Below are positions 9,628-16,969 of a DNA stretch of 38,563 nucleotides, piece by piece. A program made the translations under genes and the position numbers. Under the pieces are notes generated by a model. That model was given only the letters and a program-made list of their open reading frames with translations. It ran no database searches and was not told the DNA's origin. How positions within the stretch are numbered: position 1 is the stretch's first letter; each line of letters starts with the position of its first letter. Source of the stretch: an uncultured Solobacterium sp. (GTDB taxonomy: Bacteria > Bacillota_I > Bacilli_A > Erysipelotrichales > Erysipelotrichaceae); NCBI GenBank assembly GCA_900543035.1, contig UQPV01000023.1:1-38563 (forward strand). Direction: 5' to 3'.

Positions 9628-11208
9628 CTAACAGCCGCTGCTGCCGTAATTGGACAGCACGCGGGCGCTCGGGTCATCGACATCACAGCCTTCCCAGCTG
9701 CGATTCGGCATCCAGAAATCACGCACCATCTGTGACTGTCCCGGATAAAATGACTCAAAGATCTCCCGGTATAACAGCGACTCTTTGGTAAATGGGGCCG
9801 CATGCGCATACCGGCGCCGTTTCGTCTCCAATTCCGCATCGCTGTACAGCGACTCGGCATATGCCTGCAGATCATCCCGCAGTGAATGGCCGACCGCATC
9901 GGAAAACGCGGCCTTCTCGCGCATCAGGATATCCTGCGGGAGATAATCGCCCGCAAACGCATGGCGCAGCAGATATTTGCCTTTGCCATAATGATTCATC
10001 TTCAGGTTTGGATCGATGTGCAGCACATAGTCCGCAAAAGCGAGGTCGCCGAAAGGAACGCGCGCCTCCATGGAGTGCACGCTGATGCAGCGGTCGGCCC
10101 GCAATACATCATACATATGCAGCTCCCGGATGCGCTTCTCGCTCTCTTCCTGAAACGCCTTTGCATCAGGCGCGAAGTCGGTGTATTTATAGCCGAACAG
10201 CTCATCGGAGATCTCTCCGGTCATCAGCACGCGGATATCCGTCGTCTCATGGATGGCCTTGCAGATGAGATACATGCCCATCGAGGCCCGGATGGTCGTG
10301 ATGTCATATGTGCCCAGAGCATAGATGACATCCTTCAGCGCATCGATCACTTCCTCGCGGGTCATGAGGATCTCGGTATGATCCGTATGCAGGTATTCCG
10401 CCACTTCCCGCGCATAGCGCAGATCGATCGCGTCTTTATCCATGCCGATCGCGAACGTGCGGATCGGCCGCTTCAGCATGCGCGCGCTGATGGCGCACAC
10501 CAGCGAGGAATCCAGTCCGCCGCTGAGCAGAAAGCCAAGGGGCGCATCGGCGTCCAGACGCTTGCGCACCCCTTCGCATAACAGTTCGCGGATCTTCGTA
10601 CAGGCGGTTTCCAGATCATCACTGCTATAGCTGCTCACCTTGCTCAAGTCGCGGTAACAGTGAAAGCTGCCGTCTTTATAGTAATGTCCGGGAGGGAAAG
10701 GCATGATCTTCTCACAGATGCCGACGAGGTTCTTCGGCTCGCTCGCCATCACCATGACGCCATCTTCATCCAGGCCGTAATACAGCGGACGAATGCCGAT
10801 GGGATCACGGGCAGCGATAAAAGAACCGCTTTGCGCATCATAGAGGATGAGGGCGTATTCCGCGTCAAGCATGGCGAACATATCGGTCCCATAGCGCTCG
10901 TACAACGGCAGAAGGATCTCACAGTCGCTGTCGCTGACAAACTGAATGCCGCTTGCTTCCAGCTGTTCGCGCAGCGAACGGAACCCATAGATCTCCCCGT
11001 TGCAGACGAGCATGCTGCCATTGCGGACAAACGGCTGCATGCCGCTGTCGCTGAGCCCCATGATGGCGAGCCGGTGAAAGCCGAGCAGGCCGTTTCCGGT
11101 ATCCAGGATGCGCGTGTCATCCGGTCCGCGCGAGATGGTCGCGGAAAACCCTTGCTCAAAGCGCGCGCGGTCGGCCCCAGCGCTGAAATATCCCATGATC
11201 GAACACAT
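9628..11208 (-). CDS. asnB: Asparagine synthetase (glutamine-hydrolysing)
   Basis: Makes asparagine from aspartate, ATP and glutamine. The protein has 526 residues. I chose the ATG at 11208 because it places the class II amidotransferase nucleophile at Cys2 (MCSIMGYF), as needed after removal of Met1, and because the GGGGG site is seven bases upstream; the upstream ATG at 11214 would be almost on top of that site. The ATP pyrophosphatase P-loop SGGLDSS is at 229-235. It sits in the glnN-asnB-gltB-gltD operon, 30 bases after glnN. The stop is TAG. Confidence 0.94.
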   Translation of the reverse strand: MCSIMGYFSAGADRARFEQGFSATISRGPDDTRILDTGNGLLGFHRLAIMGLSDSGMQPFVRNGSMLVCNGEIYGFRSLREQLEASGIQFVSDSDCEILLPLYERYGTDMFAMLDAEYALILYDAQSGSFIAARDPIGIRPLYYGLDEDGVMVMASEPKNLVGICEKIMPFPPGHYYKDGSFHCYRDLSKVSSYSSDDLETACTKIRELLCEGVRKRLDADAPLGFLLSGGLDSSLVCAISARMLKRPIRTFAIGMDKDAIDLRYAREVAEYLHTDHTEILMTREEVIDALKDVIYALGTYDITTIRASMGMYLICKAIHETTDIRVLMTGEISDELFGYKYTDFAPDAKAFQEESEKRIRELHMYDVLRADRCISVHSMEARVPFGDLAFADYVLHIDPNLKMNHYGKGKYLLRHAFAGDYLPQDILMREKAAFSDAVGHSLRDDLQAYAESLYSDAELETKRRRYAHAAPFTKESLLYREIFESFYPGQSQMVRDFWMPNRSWEGCDVDDPSARVLSNYGSSGC

Positions 11209-11238
11209 TGCCATTCCCCCTTATCTGATCATCGATGA

Positions 11239-13329
11239 TTATTGAATGCCAAACAGCAGCTTGCCATAGGTCGGGAACGGCCAGTACTGCGGCGAGGTCA
11301 TCGTCTCCAGCGCATCGCAGGCCGTGCGGACCTCATCCATCAGCGGCAGCACCTCATCGCGGTAACAGAATGCCGCGCTCTCCACATCCAGCTTCTCTGC
11401 CTTCTGTACCACACGCTTCAGCTTTTCACTGGCTGCGAATGCCGCTTCCTGCAAGTCTGAAGCCAGCGCGGCCGACTTGCTCTCATAGCAGCTCTTCACA
11501 TCGAGCAGCTGCTGCTTCATCGCCGCAGTATCCAGCCACTCATGCACCTGCGCAGTGACGGCCGGCAAGATCTGCTTCTTCACCATGTCCAGCATCGTCA
11601 GCGCCTCGATATGCAGCGTCTTGCCATACTCCTCCATGAAGATCTCATAACGGGAACGCACTTCTTCTTCATCGAAGATCCGATGACGCTTGAACAGCTC
11701 GATGTTCTCCTTACGGATGAAATATGGCAGCGCGTCCGGTGTCGTGCGCAGGTTGAGCAGGCCGCGCTTTTCGGCCTCTTCGATCCAGGCATCGTCATAG
11801 CCATTGCCGTTGAAGATGATGCGCTTATGGCTGCGGATGGTATCCTGGATCAGCACATGCAATGCGCTGGGCAGATCCGGCGCCGCTTCCAGCACATCGG
11901 CGAACTGCTTCAGCTCATCAGCCACGACGGCGTTGAGCACGATGTTGCAGCCGGCGATCGATGCGCTGCTGCCCGGCATACGGAACTCAAACTTATTGCC
12001 AGTGAACGCAAAGGGCGAAGTGCGGTTGCGGTCGGTCGTGTCTTTCTGAAACTTCGGCAAGACATGTGCCCCGATCTTCATGACCTCTTTGGCCTTGCCA
12101 TCATACGGGCGGTCCTGCTCGATGGCCTCCAGGATCTCCGTGAGCTCATCGCCCAAGAACATGGAGATGATGGCCGGCGGCGCCTCATTGGCGCCCAGAC
12201 GATGATCGTTTCCAGCCGTTGCCACGCTGAGACGGAGCAGATCCTGATGCTCATCGACCGCCTTGATGACCGCACACAGGAACAATAAGAACTGCGCGTT
12301 CTCATGCGGCGTTTCTCCCGGCTCCAGCAAGTTCACACCAGTGTCTGTGGAAATGGACCAGTTGTTGTGTTTGCCGCTGCCGTTGATGCCTTCAAACGGT
12401 TTCTCATGCAGCAGCGCAACCATGTCATGCTTCTTGGCAATGCGCTGGATCAGCTCCATCATCAGCTGGTTGTGATCGGTGGCGATGTTGGTCGTCGTGA
12501 ACACCGGCGCCAGCTCATGCTGAGCCGGAGCGACCTCATTGTGCTCGGTCTTGGCGCTGACCCCCAGCTTCCACAGTTCTTCATTCAGCTCATTCATGAA
12601 CTCCTGCACACGGGTCTTGATGGTGCCGAAATAATGGTCTTCCATCTCCTGCCCTTTCGGAGAAGGCGCGCCAAACAGCGTGCGCCCGGTGTAGATCAGG
12701 TCTTTGCGCTGCTCATAATAGGTCTTGTCTACCAGGAAATACTCCTGCTCGCAGCCGACGGTCGTGCGCAAGGTATGCACATCTTCGTTGCCAAACAGTT
12801 TCAGGATGCGCAGGCCCTGGCGGTTGATGGCCTCCATGCTGCGCAGCAGCGGCGTCTTCTTGTCCAGCGCATGGCCGGAATAAGAACAGAATGCCGTCGG
12901 GATGCAGAGCACATTGTTCTTGATAAACGCATAAGAAGTCGGGTCCCAGGCCGTATAGCCGCGGGCCTCAAACGTCGCGCGCAGACCGCCATTCGGGAAA
13001 GAAGACGCGTCCGGTTCACCACGGACCAGTTCTTTGCCGGAAAACTCCATCATGACCTTGCCATGACCATCCGGTACGATGAAGCTGTCGTGTTTTTCTG
13101 CCGTTACGCCGGTCAACGGCTGGAACCAGTGCGTGAAGTGGGTCGCGCCTTTCTCCAGCGCCCACTCCTTCATCGCGTTGGCGACCGCATTGGCAATCTT
13201 GGGATTCAGGCTGCTGCCATCACGGATGGTCTTCTGCAGCTCTTTAAATGTGTCTTTGGCCAGACGCTCACGCATCTGCTCTTCGTCGAATACCATGGAT
13301 CCAAACAGTTCGCTAACTCGTGTCTTCAT
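11239..13329 (-). CDS. glnN: Glutamine synthetase type III
   Basis: Joins ammonia to glutamate with ATP to form glutamine. The protein has 696 residues, typical of the large type III class and far longer than type I. Diagnostic stretches include FPNGGLRATFEARGYTAWDP, NGSGKHNNWS, GNDHRLGANEAPPAI and NRTSPFAFTGNKFEFR, which carry the ATP- and glutamate-site residues of this class. The C-terminal helical part ends in SPQYWPFPTY. The start is the ATG at 13329 with AAGGAG at proper spacing; a GTG at 13338 would be too close to that site. It opens the operon with asnB and gltBD and follows a long structured leader with a terminator, so it is probably regulated by antitermination. Confidence 0.95.
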   Translation of the reverse strand: MKTRVSELFGSMVFDEEQMRERLAKDTFKELQKTIRDGSSLNPKIANAVANAMKEWALEKGATHFTHWFQPLTGVTAEKHDSFIVPDGHGKVMMEFSGKELVRGEPDASSFPNGGLRATFEARGYTAWDPTSYAFIKNNVLCIPTAFCSYSGHALDKKTPLLRSMEAINRQGLRILKLFGNEDVHTLRTTVGCEQEYFLVDKTYYEQRKDLIYTGRTLFGAPSPKGQEMEDHYFGTIKTRVQEFMNELNEELWKLGVSAKTEHNEVAPAQHELAPVFTTTNIATDHNQLMMELIQRIAKKHDMVALLHEKPFEGINGSGKHNNWSISTDTGVNLLEPGETPHENAQFLLFLCAVIKAVDEHQDLLRLSVATAGNDHRLGANEAPPAIISMFLGDELTEILEAIEQDRPYDGKAKEVMKIGAHVLPKFQKDTTDRNRTSPFAFTGNKFEFRMPGSSASIAGCNIVLNAVVADELKQFADVLEAAPDLPSALHVLIQDTIRSHKRIIFNGNGYDDAWIEEAEKRGLLNLRTTPDALPYFIRKENIELFKRHRIFDEEEVRSRYEIFMEEYGKTLHIEALTMLDMVKKQILPAVTAQVHEWLDTAAMKQQLLDVKSCYESKSAALASDLQEAAFAASEKLKRVVQKAEKLDVESAAFCYRDEVLPLMDEVRTACDALETMTSPQYWPFPTYGKLLFGIQ

Positions 13330-13352
13330 AGATTTCACTCTCCTTGATCAAT

Positions 13353-13408
13353 AAAAAAACGGCAGAGACGGACACGTACCCTAGAGTACACGACGCCTTT
13401 GCCGTTTT
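13353..13408 (-). terminator. Leader terminator (attenuator) of glnN
   Basis: On the minus strand AAAACGGCA (13408-13400) pairs with TGCCGTTTT (13364-13356), and the T run continues to 13353. Inner pairs (GGCG with CGTC, TGTAC with GTACG) can extend the stem. It stands between the promoter and the glnN start, so it must be bypassed for expression. Its 5' arm is shared with the ANTAR-type hairpin at 13390-13405. Confidence 0.82.
13390..13405 (-). promoter_or_regulatory. ANTAR-type hexaloop hairpin in the glnN leader
   Basis: In minus-strand RNA, ACGGC and GTCGT form five pairs (one G-U) around the six-base loop AAAGGC. Loop position 1 is A and position 4 is G, the two bases ANTAR domains are known to need. 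The 5' arm is the same ACGGC used by the terminator, so the two structures exclude each other. This matches the second hairpin (P2) of known ANTAR antiterminators. I did not find a canonical first hairpin. An ANTAR protein is encoded 3 kb away. Confidence 0.7.
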
Positions 13409-13477
13409 CATGTGTGCTGTGGAAGAAATCCCCTCACGCAGAGCGGAAGTGAACATCTCTCCCGTTTTATGCCTCGT

Positions 13478-13506
13478 ATTATGCACCCGTTTCTTTGGGT
13501 TGTCAA
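13478..13506 (-). promoter_or_regulatory. Promoter of the glnN operon
   Basis: On the minus strand TTGACA (13506-13501), 17 bases and CATAAT (13483-13478). Transcription would start near 13471, giving a leader of about 140 bases before the glnN ATG. Confidence 0.85.
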
Positions 13507-13517
13507 GCACTTCTTGT

Positions 13518-13542
13518 AAAAAATTTCAACAAATTGAAACTT
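13518..13542 (-). terminator. AT-rich terminator of purF
   Basis: Just past the purF stop, minus-strand TTTCAA and TTGAAA pair around TTTG, extendable by A-U and G-U pairs, and run into T6. The stem is AT-rich, so it may be leaky and let purF transcripts enter the glnN operon. Confidence 0.55.
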
Positions 13543-13545
13543 CTT

Positions 13546-14922
13546 TCACTTTTCCAGTTCCTGCCGGTAATCATACAGTTCGGTGACATAGCTGCCGTCA
13601 AAGCAGGCCGTGCACAGACCGCAGCCCGCCGCCTCTTGCAGATCGTCGAGCGAGAGAAAGCGCAGCGAATCCGCCTGGATATAGCGGCAGAGCGCTTCTT
13701 CATCCATGCGTGCGCCGATCAGCTCAGCCTTCGTGGACGTATCCACGCCATAGAAGCAAGGGAAGCGGATCATGGGAGAAGCGATGCGCATATGCACTTC
13801 CAAAGCGCCGGCCTCCCGAAGCAGCTGCACGATGCGCCGCGAAGTGGTGCCGCGCACGATAGAATCGTCGATGACGACGATGCGCCTGCCTGCCACGATG
13901 CTGTGAATGGCAGAAAGCTTCATGCGCACGCCGCGATCACGCAGCTCCTGCGTCGGCTGGATGAAGGTGCGCGCCACATAGCGGTTCTTGATGAGCCCCA
14001 TCTCATAAGGCAGCCCGCTGGCTTCCGCATAGCCGCTGGCCGCGCTGATCGAGGAATCCGGCACGCCGATGACGATATCGGCCTGCAGATCACGGTCCTG
14101 CCTTGCCAGCAAGGCCCCGCTCTTCTTGCGAAACAGATGCACGTTCACCTTGTCCAGCGTGCTGTCCGGCCGGGAAAAATAAATGTACTCCATCGCGCAC
14201 ATGTGCTGACACACGTCCTCTGTATAACGGAAGTGATCTACGCGGTCATGCTGGAAGCGCACGATCTCGCCTGGCTCGATGTCGACGATGTCCTGACCGC
14301 CGATGACATCGCTGGTGCATGTCTCTGAGCTGACACAATAGCCGTTTTGCACTTTCGCATAAGAAAGCGGACGCAGCCCCCAGCGGTCTCTGACAGCATA
14401 TAAAGCATCTTCGCTCATCACCAGGAAGGCAAACGCGCCCTCCAACTGCTGCGCTGTCTTCGTGATCTTTTCCAGCAGGGTGCCCGGGCTGCGGCGGATC
14501 AGATGCAGGATGATCTCACTGTCACTTGTCCCCTGGAAGATGCTGCCGGCATCCTCCATCTCATTGCGCAGCCGAATGGCATTGACGATCTGACCATTGT
14601 GGGCCATTGCCAAGGTCCCGCTGTGTGAGACCGAAAGCAGCGGCTGCACATTTTCCATCGTATTGCCGCCTGCTGTGGAATAGCGCACATGTCCCACGGC
14701 GATATTGCCGGGCAGCTCATTCAGGTTCTCCCGAGTGAATACCTCGGAGATCAGCCCTCTTCCTTTCTGGCTCTTCACCCTGAGCCCGTCACTGACCGCT
14801 ATGCCGCAGCCTTCCTGCCCGCGGTGCTGCAGCGCGTGCAATCCATAATATGAAAGCTCTGCAGCGTGTTCCACATGGTATACGCCGAACACTCCGCATT
14901 CCTCATGCAGTTCATCAAACAT
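13546..14922 (-). CDS. purF: Amidophosphoribosyltransferase (glutamine PRPP amidotransferase)
   Basis: First committed step of purine synthesis: PRPP + glutamine to phosphoribosylamine + glutamate. The protein has 458 residues. I start it at the ATG at 14922, not further upstream, because MFDELHEECGVFG gives a short propeptide before the class II amidotransferase nucleophile Cys9, and AAGGAAGGG precedes it. The PRPP-binding motif VVIDDSIVRGTT is present. C-terminal cysteines in AAGCGLCTACF are those of the oxygen-sensitive 4Fe-4S type seen in Bacillus PurF. It is divorced from other pur genes and sits among glutamine genes, divergent from glnA. Confidence 0.95.
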   Translation of the reverse strand: MFDELHEECGVFGVYHVEHAAELSYYGLHALQHRGQEGCGIAVSDGLRVKSQKGRGLISEVFTRENLNELPGNIAVGHVRYSTAGGNTMENVQPLLSVSHSGTLAMAHNGQIVNAIRLRNEMEDAGSIFQGTSDSEIILHLIRRSPGTLLEKITKTAQQLEGAFAFLVMSEDALYAVRDRWGLRPLSYAKVQNGYCVSSETCTSDVIGGQDIVDIEPGEIVRFQHDRVDHFRYTEDVCQHMCAMEYIYFSRPDSTLDKVNVHLFRKKSGALLARQDRDLQADIVIGVPDSSISAASGYAEASGLPYEMGLIKNRYVARTFIQPTQELRDRGVRMKLSAIHSIVAGRRIVVIDDSIVRGTTSRRIVQLLREAGALEVHMRIASPMIRFPCFYGVDTSTKAELIGARMDEEALCRYIQADSLRFLSLDDLQEAAGCGLCTACFDGSYVTELYDYRQELEK

Positions 14923-14954
14923 CGCGTGATCCCTTCCTTTCATTTTATGGGAGA

Positions 14955-14984
14955 ATGTTACATCAGGAAAGTGCCCGCTGTCAA
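14955..14984 (-). promoter_or_regulatory. Promoter of purF
   Basis: On the minus strand TTGACA (14984-14979), an 18-base spacer and TAACAT (14960-14955), about 35 bases before the purF ATG. It is back to back with the glnA promoter. Confidence 0.65.
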
Positions 14985-15014
14985 TCATGCATTTGCTGAA
15001 TATGGCCTGACGCA

Positions 15015-15043
15015 TTGACTTTTCGCTCATTTTCCGGTATAAA
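15015..15043 (+). promoter_or_regulatory. Promoter of glnA-ANTAR-pyrG
   Basis: TTGACT (15015-15020), 17 bases and TATAAA (15038-15043). Transcription would start near 15050, giving a leader of about 100 bases. Confidence 0.82.
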
Positions 15044-15066
15044 TATGTCGTTAATCAAGATTGCGA

Positions 15067-15084
15067 ATGAGCAATGGCGTTCAT
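15067..15084 (+). promoter_or_regulatory. ANTAR-type hexaloop hairpin in the glnA leader
   Basis: ATGAGC (15067-15072) and GTTCAT (15079-15084) form six pairs (one G-U) around loop AATGGC. Loop A1 (15073) and G4 (15076) fit the ANTAR target rule. The loop differs from the glnN one (AAAGGC) at only one position. Its 5' arm can instead pair with 15123-15128 as the base of the leader terminator, so the two folds compete. No canonical upstream partner hairpin was found. Confidence 0.68.
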
Positions 15085-15097
15085 CGGGATAGGGGGC

Positions 15098-15132
15098 AGT
15101 GTCCGCTTTTCTGATGGACGCTTTCATTTTTT
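15098..15132 (+). terminator. Leader terminator (attenuator) of glnA
   Basis: AGTGTCC (15098-15104) pairs with GGACGCT (15116-15122) over an 11-base loop. Directly next to it, TTCATT (15123-15128) can pair with AATGAG (15066-15071) and is followed by T4. The whole lies between promoter and glnA, ending about 19 bases before the ATG. Confidence 0.62.
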
Positions 15133-15150
15133 GCACGGAAAGGAGCCATT

Positions 15151-16359
15151 ATGCATTATTCTTATGAAGATGTGGAAACGTTCATCCAAGAAGAAAATGT
15201 CAAATTTATCCGTCTGGCATTCTTCGATGTCTTCGGCGTCCAAAAAAACATCTCGATCCTGCCGCAAGAGCTGAAACGCGCTTTCAGCGAAGGCATCTCT
15301 TTCGACGCTTCCGCGATCGCCGGATTCGGCGATACCGCCAAAAGCGATCTGTTTCTGAAACCGGACCCTTCCACCCTGGTCGTCCTGCCCTGGCGGCCGA
15401 TGGACGGACGGGTCGTGCGCATGTACTGCGATATCATGTATCCAGACGGCACACAGTTTGAAAAAGACTGCCGGCTCATCCTGAAGCAGGCGGTCGATGA
15501 AGCGGCAGCCGAAGGCATCCACGTCGATTTTGGCGCCGAGGTCGAATTTTACCTGTTTCAGCAAGACGAGCACGGCATACCCACCGATATCCCCTTCGAC
15601 CGCGCCGGTTATATGGATGTAGCGCCCAAGGACCGCGGCGAGGATGTGCGCCGTGAGATCTGCTTCACCCTCATCGACATGGGCATCCAGCCCGAGGCCA
15701 GCCATCATGAGGAAGGGCCAGGGCAAAATGAGATCGATTTCCGCTACAGCGACGCATTGAGCGCGGCCGACCAGACCGCCACGTTCAAATGGGTCGTAGA
15801 AATGGTCGCCATGGGCAACGGCCTGCATGCCGATTTCTCCCCGAAACCGCTGAGCGCGGAAGCCGGCAGCGGCATGCACATCAACATGTCCGTGACCAGC
15901 GACGACGGACGTGATCTGCAGGACGCGTTCATGGCCGGCATCCTGGCGCACATCCGCGAGATCACCCTCTTCCTCAACCCGCATACCGATAGTTATCAGC
16001 GGCTGGGCGAGATGAAGGCGCCGCGCTATATCAGCTGGTCAAAGGAAAACCGTTCCCAGCTCATCCGCATCCCCGCGATGAAGAATGGCCGCAGGCGCAT
16101 CGAGCTGCGCTCTCCGGACCCTTGCGCCAACCCTTACTTGTGCTATGCGCTGCTCATCCATGCCGGTCTCGACGGCATCCGCAGCCAGATGGAGCCGCCT
16201 GCGCCGCTCGATGTCAATCTGTTTCAAGCAGAAGCATCGCTCACCCGCCAGCTGGACAAGCTGCCGCAGTCTCATCAGGAAGCCTGGGAAATGGCCGAGC
16301 GCAGTGAATTTGTGAAACGCCTGCTTCCTGGATCCATCATCAAGGCTTACCGATACTAA
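15151..16359 (+). CDS. glnA: Glutamine synthetase, type I family, short form
   Basis: Predicted to make glutamine from glutamate, ammonia and ATP. The protein has 402 residues, about 40-70 shorter than usual type I enzymes. Recognisable parts are the N-terminal beta-grasp FIRLAFFDVFGVQKNISI, the metal-binding GAEVEFYLF, NEIDFRYSDAL, the ATP-site GSGMHINMS and the substrate-site RIPAMKNGRRRIELRSPDP. There is no obvious adenylylation loop. A strong AAAGGAG site lies seven bases before the ATG. It is 19 bases upstream of the ANTAR gene. Because of the short length and the second synthetase next door, a related ligase activity (for example gamma-glutamyl transfer to an amine) cannot be excluded, but the active-site motifs look complete. 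Confidence 0.85.
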   Translation: MHYSYEDVETFIQEENVKFIRLAFFDVFGVQKNISILPQELKRAFSEGISFDASAIAGFGDTAKSDLFLKPDPSTLVVLPWRPMDGRVVRMYCDIMYPDGTQFEKDCRLILKQAVDEAAAEGIHVDFGAEVEFYLFQQDEHGIPTDIPFDRAGYMDVAPKDRGEDVRREICFTLIDMGIQPEASHHEEGPGQNEIDFRYSDALSAADQTATFKWVVEMVAMGNGLHADFSPKPLSAEAGSGMHINMSVTSDDGRDLQDAFMAGILAHIREITLFLNPHTDSYQRLGEMKAPRYISWSKENRSQLIRIPAMKNGRRRIELRSPDPCANPYLCYALLIHAGLDGIRSQMEPPAPLDVNLFQAEASLTRQLDKLPQSHQEAWEMAERSEFVKRLLPGSIIKAYRY

Positions 16360-16378
16360 CGGAAAGGAGGGGAAGCGC

Positions 16379-16969
16379 ATGAGCAGCCAGCCATGCATTC
16401 TGGTTCTCTCAAACAGTGAGATACCCGCCGGGATCCTGCGGGAAATGCTTCCCAGGGATTCCTTTCCGTCTGTCCTCTTCGCCGCTTCGATCACAGCGGC
16501 CAGACGCACCCTGCTGGCACGCGAAGTGGATCTGCTCGTCATCGATGCCCCGCTGCAAAAAGAAAGCGCGCTGAGATTCGCGCAGGAAATCGCACAGCGC
16601 AGCACGCCTGGGCTTCTTTTGCTCATGGGCGCGGAGCTTTATCACCAGCAGGCTGCCCGGCTGGAGGAAGCAGGCATTCCGGTCCTGCCCAAGCCCATTT
16701 CCAAGGCTATGCTGCAGCATAGCGTACGTCTGTTATGCACCGCGCAGAAGCGGCTTTACATCGCGCAGCGCGAAACGATGGACCTGCAGCAGAAGATGCA
16801 GGAAGTGCGCATCATCGCCAGCGCCAAACGCCTCATGCAGGAACAGCTCGGCTGGGAGGAAGAGCACGCACACCGCTATCTGCAGAAGCGGGCCATGGAC
16901 CAATGCTGCACCAAATACGAAGCAGCACGCTATATCATACAGAAACTGAAAAACGGAGGAAGGTTATGA
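16379..16969 (+). CDS. ANTAR-domain RNA-binding antitermination regulator
   Basis: Predicted to bind hexaloop hairpins in nascent leaders and prevent termination. The protein has 196 residues. Residues 1-120 resemble a response-regulator receiver: Asp56 sits at the phospho-acceptor place and Lys105 in LPKP at the conserved lysine place. The acidic pair normally after the first strand is replaced by Ser-Asn-Ser-Glu, so phosphorylation is doubtful. A helical linker (121-138) leads to the ANTAR three-helix domain (about 138-190), with [20 protein letters not shown] and the typical alternating Ala/aromatic pattern. AAAGGAGGGG precedes the ATG. It overlaps pyrG by ATGA. Position between glnA and pyrG, plus matching hairpins before glnA and glnN, argue for control of glutamine synthesis. 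Confidence 0.88.
   Translation: MSSQPCILVLSNSEIPAGILREMLPRDSFPSVLFAASITAARRTLLAREVDLLVIDAPLQKESALRFAQEIAQRSTPGLLLLMGAELYHQQAARLEEAGIPVLPKPISKAMLQHSVRLLCTAQKRLYIAQRETMDLQQKMQEVRIIASAKRLMQEQLGWEEEHAHRYLQKRAMDQCCTKYEAARYIIQKLKNGGRL

Noticed and set aside
13400..13470. Glycine-riboswitch resemblance of the glnN leader (GGGAGAG near its start)
   Set aside because: The conserved central CGAAGG-GCAA block is missing and the gene content does not fit; the ANTAR hairpin and terminator explain the structure better.
13515..13531. GlnR/TnrA-like box (TGT..A-N7-..ACA with one mismatch) upstream of the glnN promoter
   Set aside because: It coincides with the AT-rich purF terminator stem and T run, which explains the match; no GlnR gene is seen nearby.
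15061..15076. Alternative hexaloop hairpin ATTGC-GAATGA-GCAAT in the glnA leader
   Set aside because: The loop lacks A1 and G4 and the stem conflicts with the better ANTAR-like hairpin at 15067-15084.
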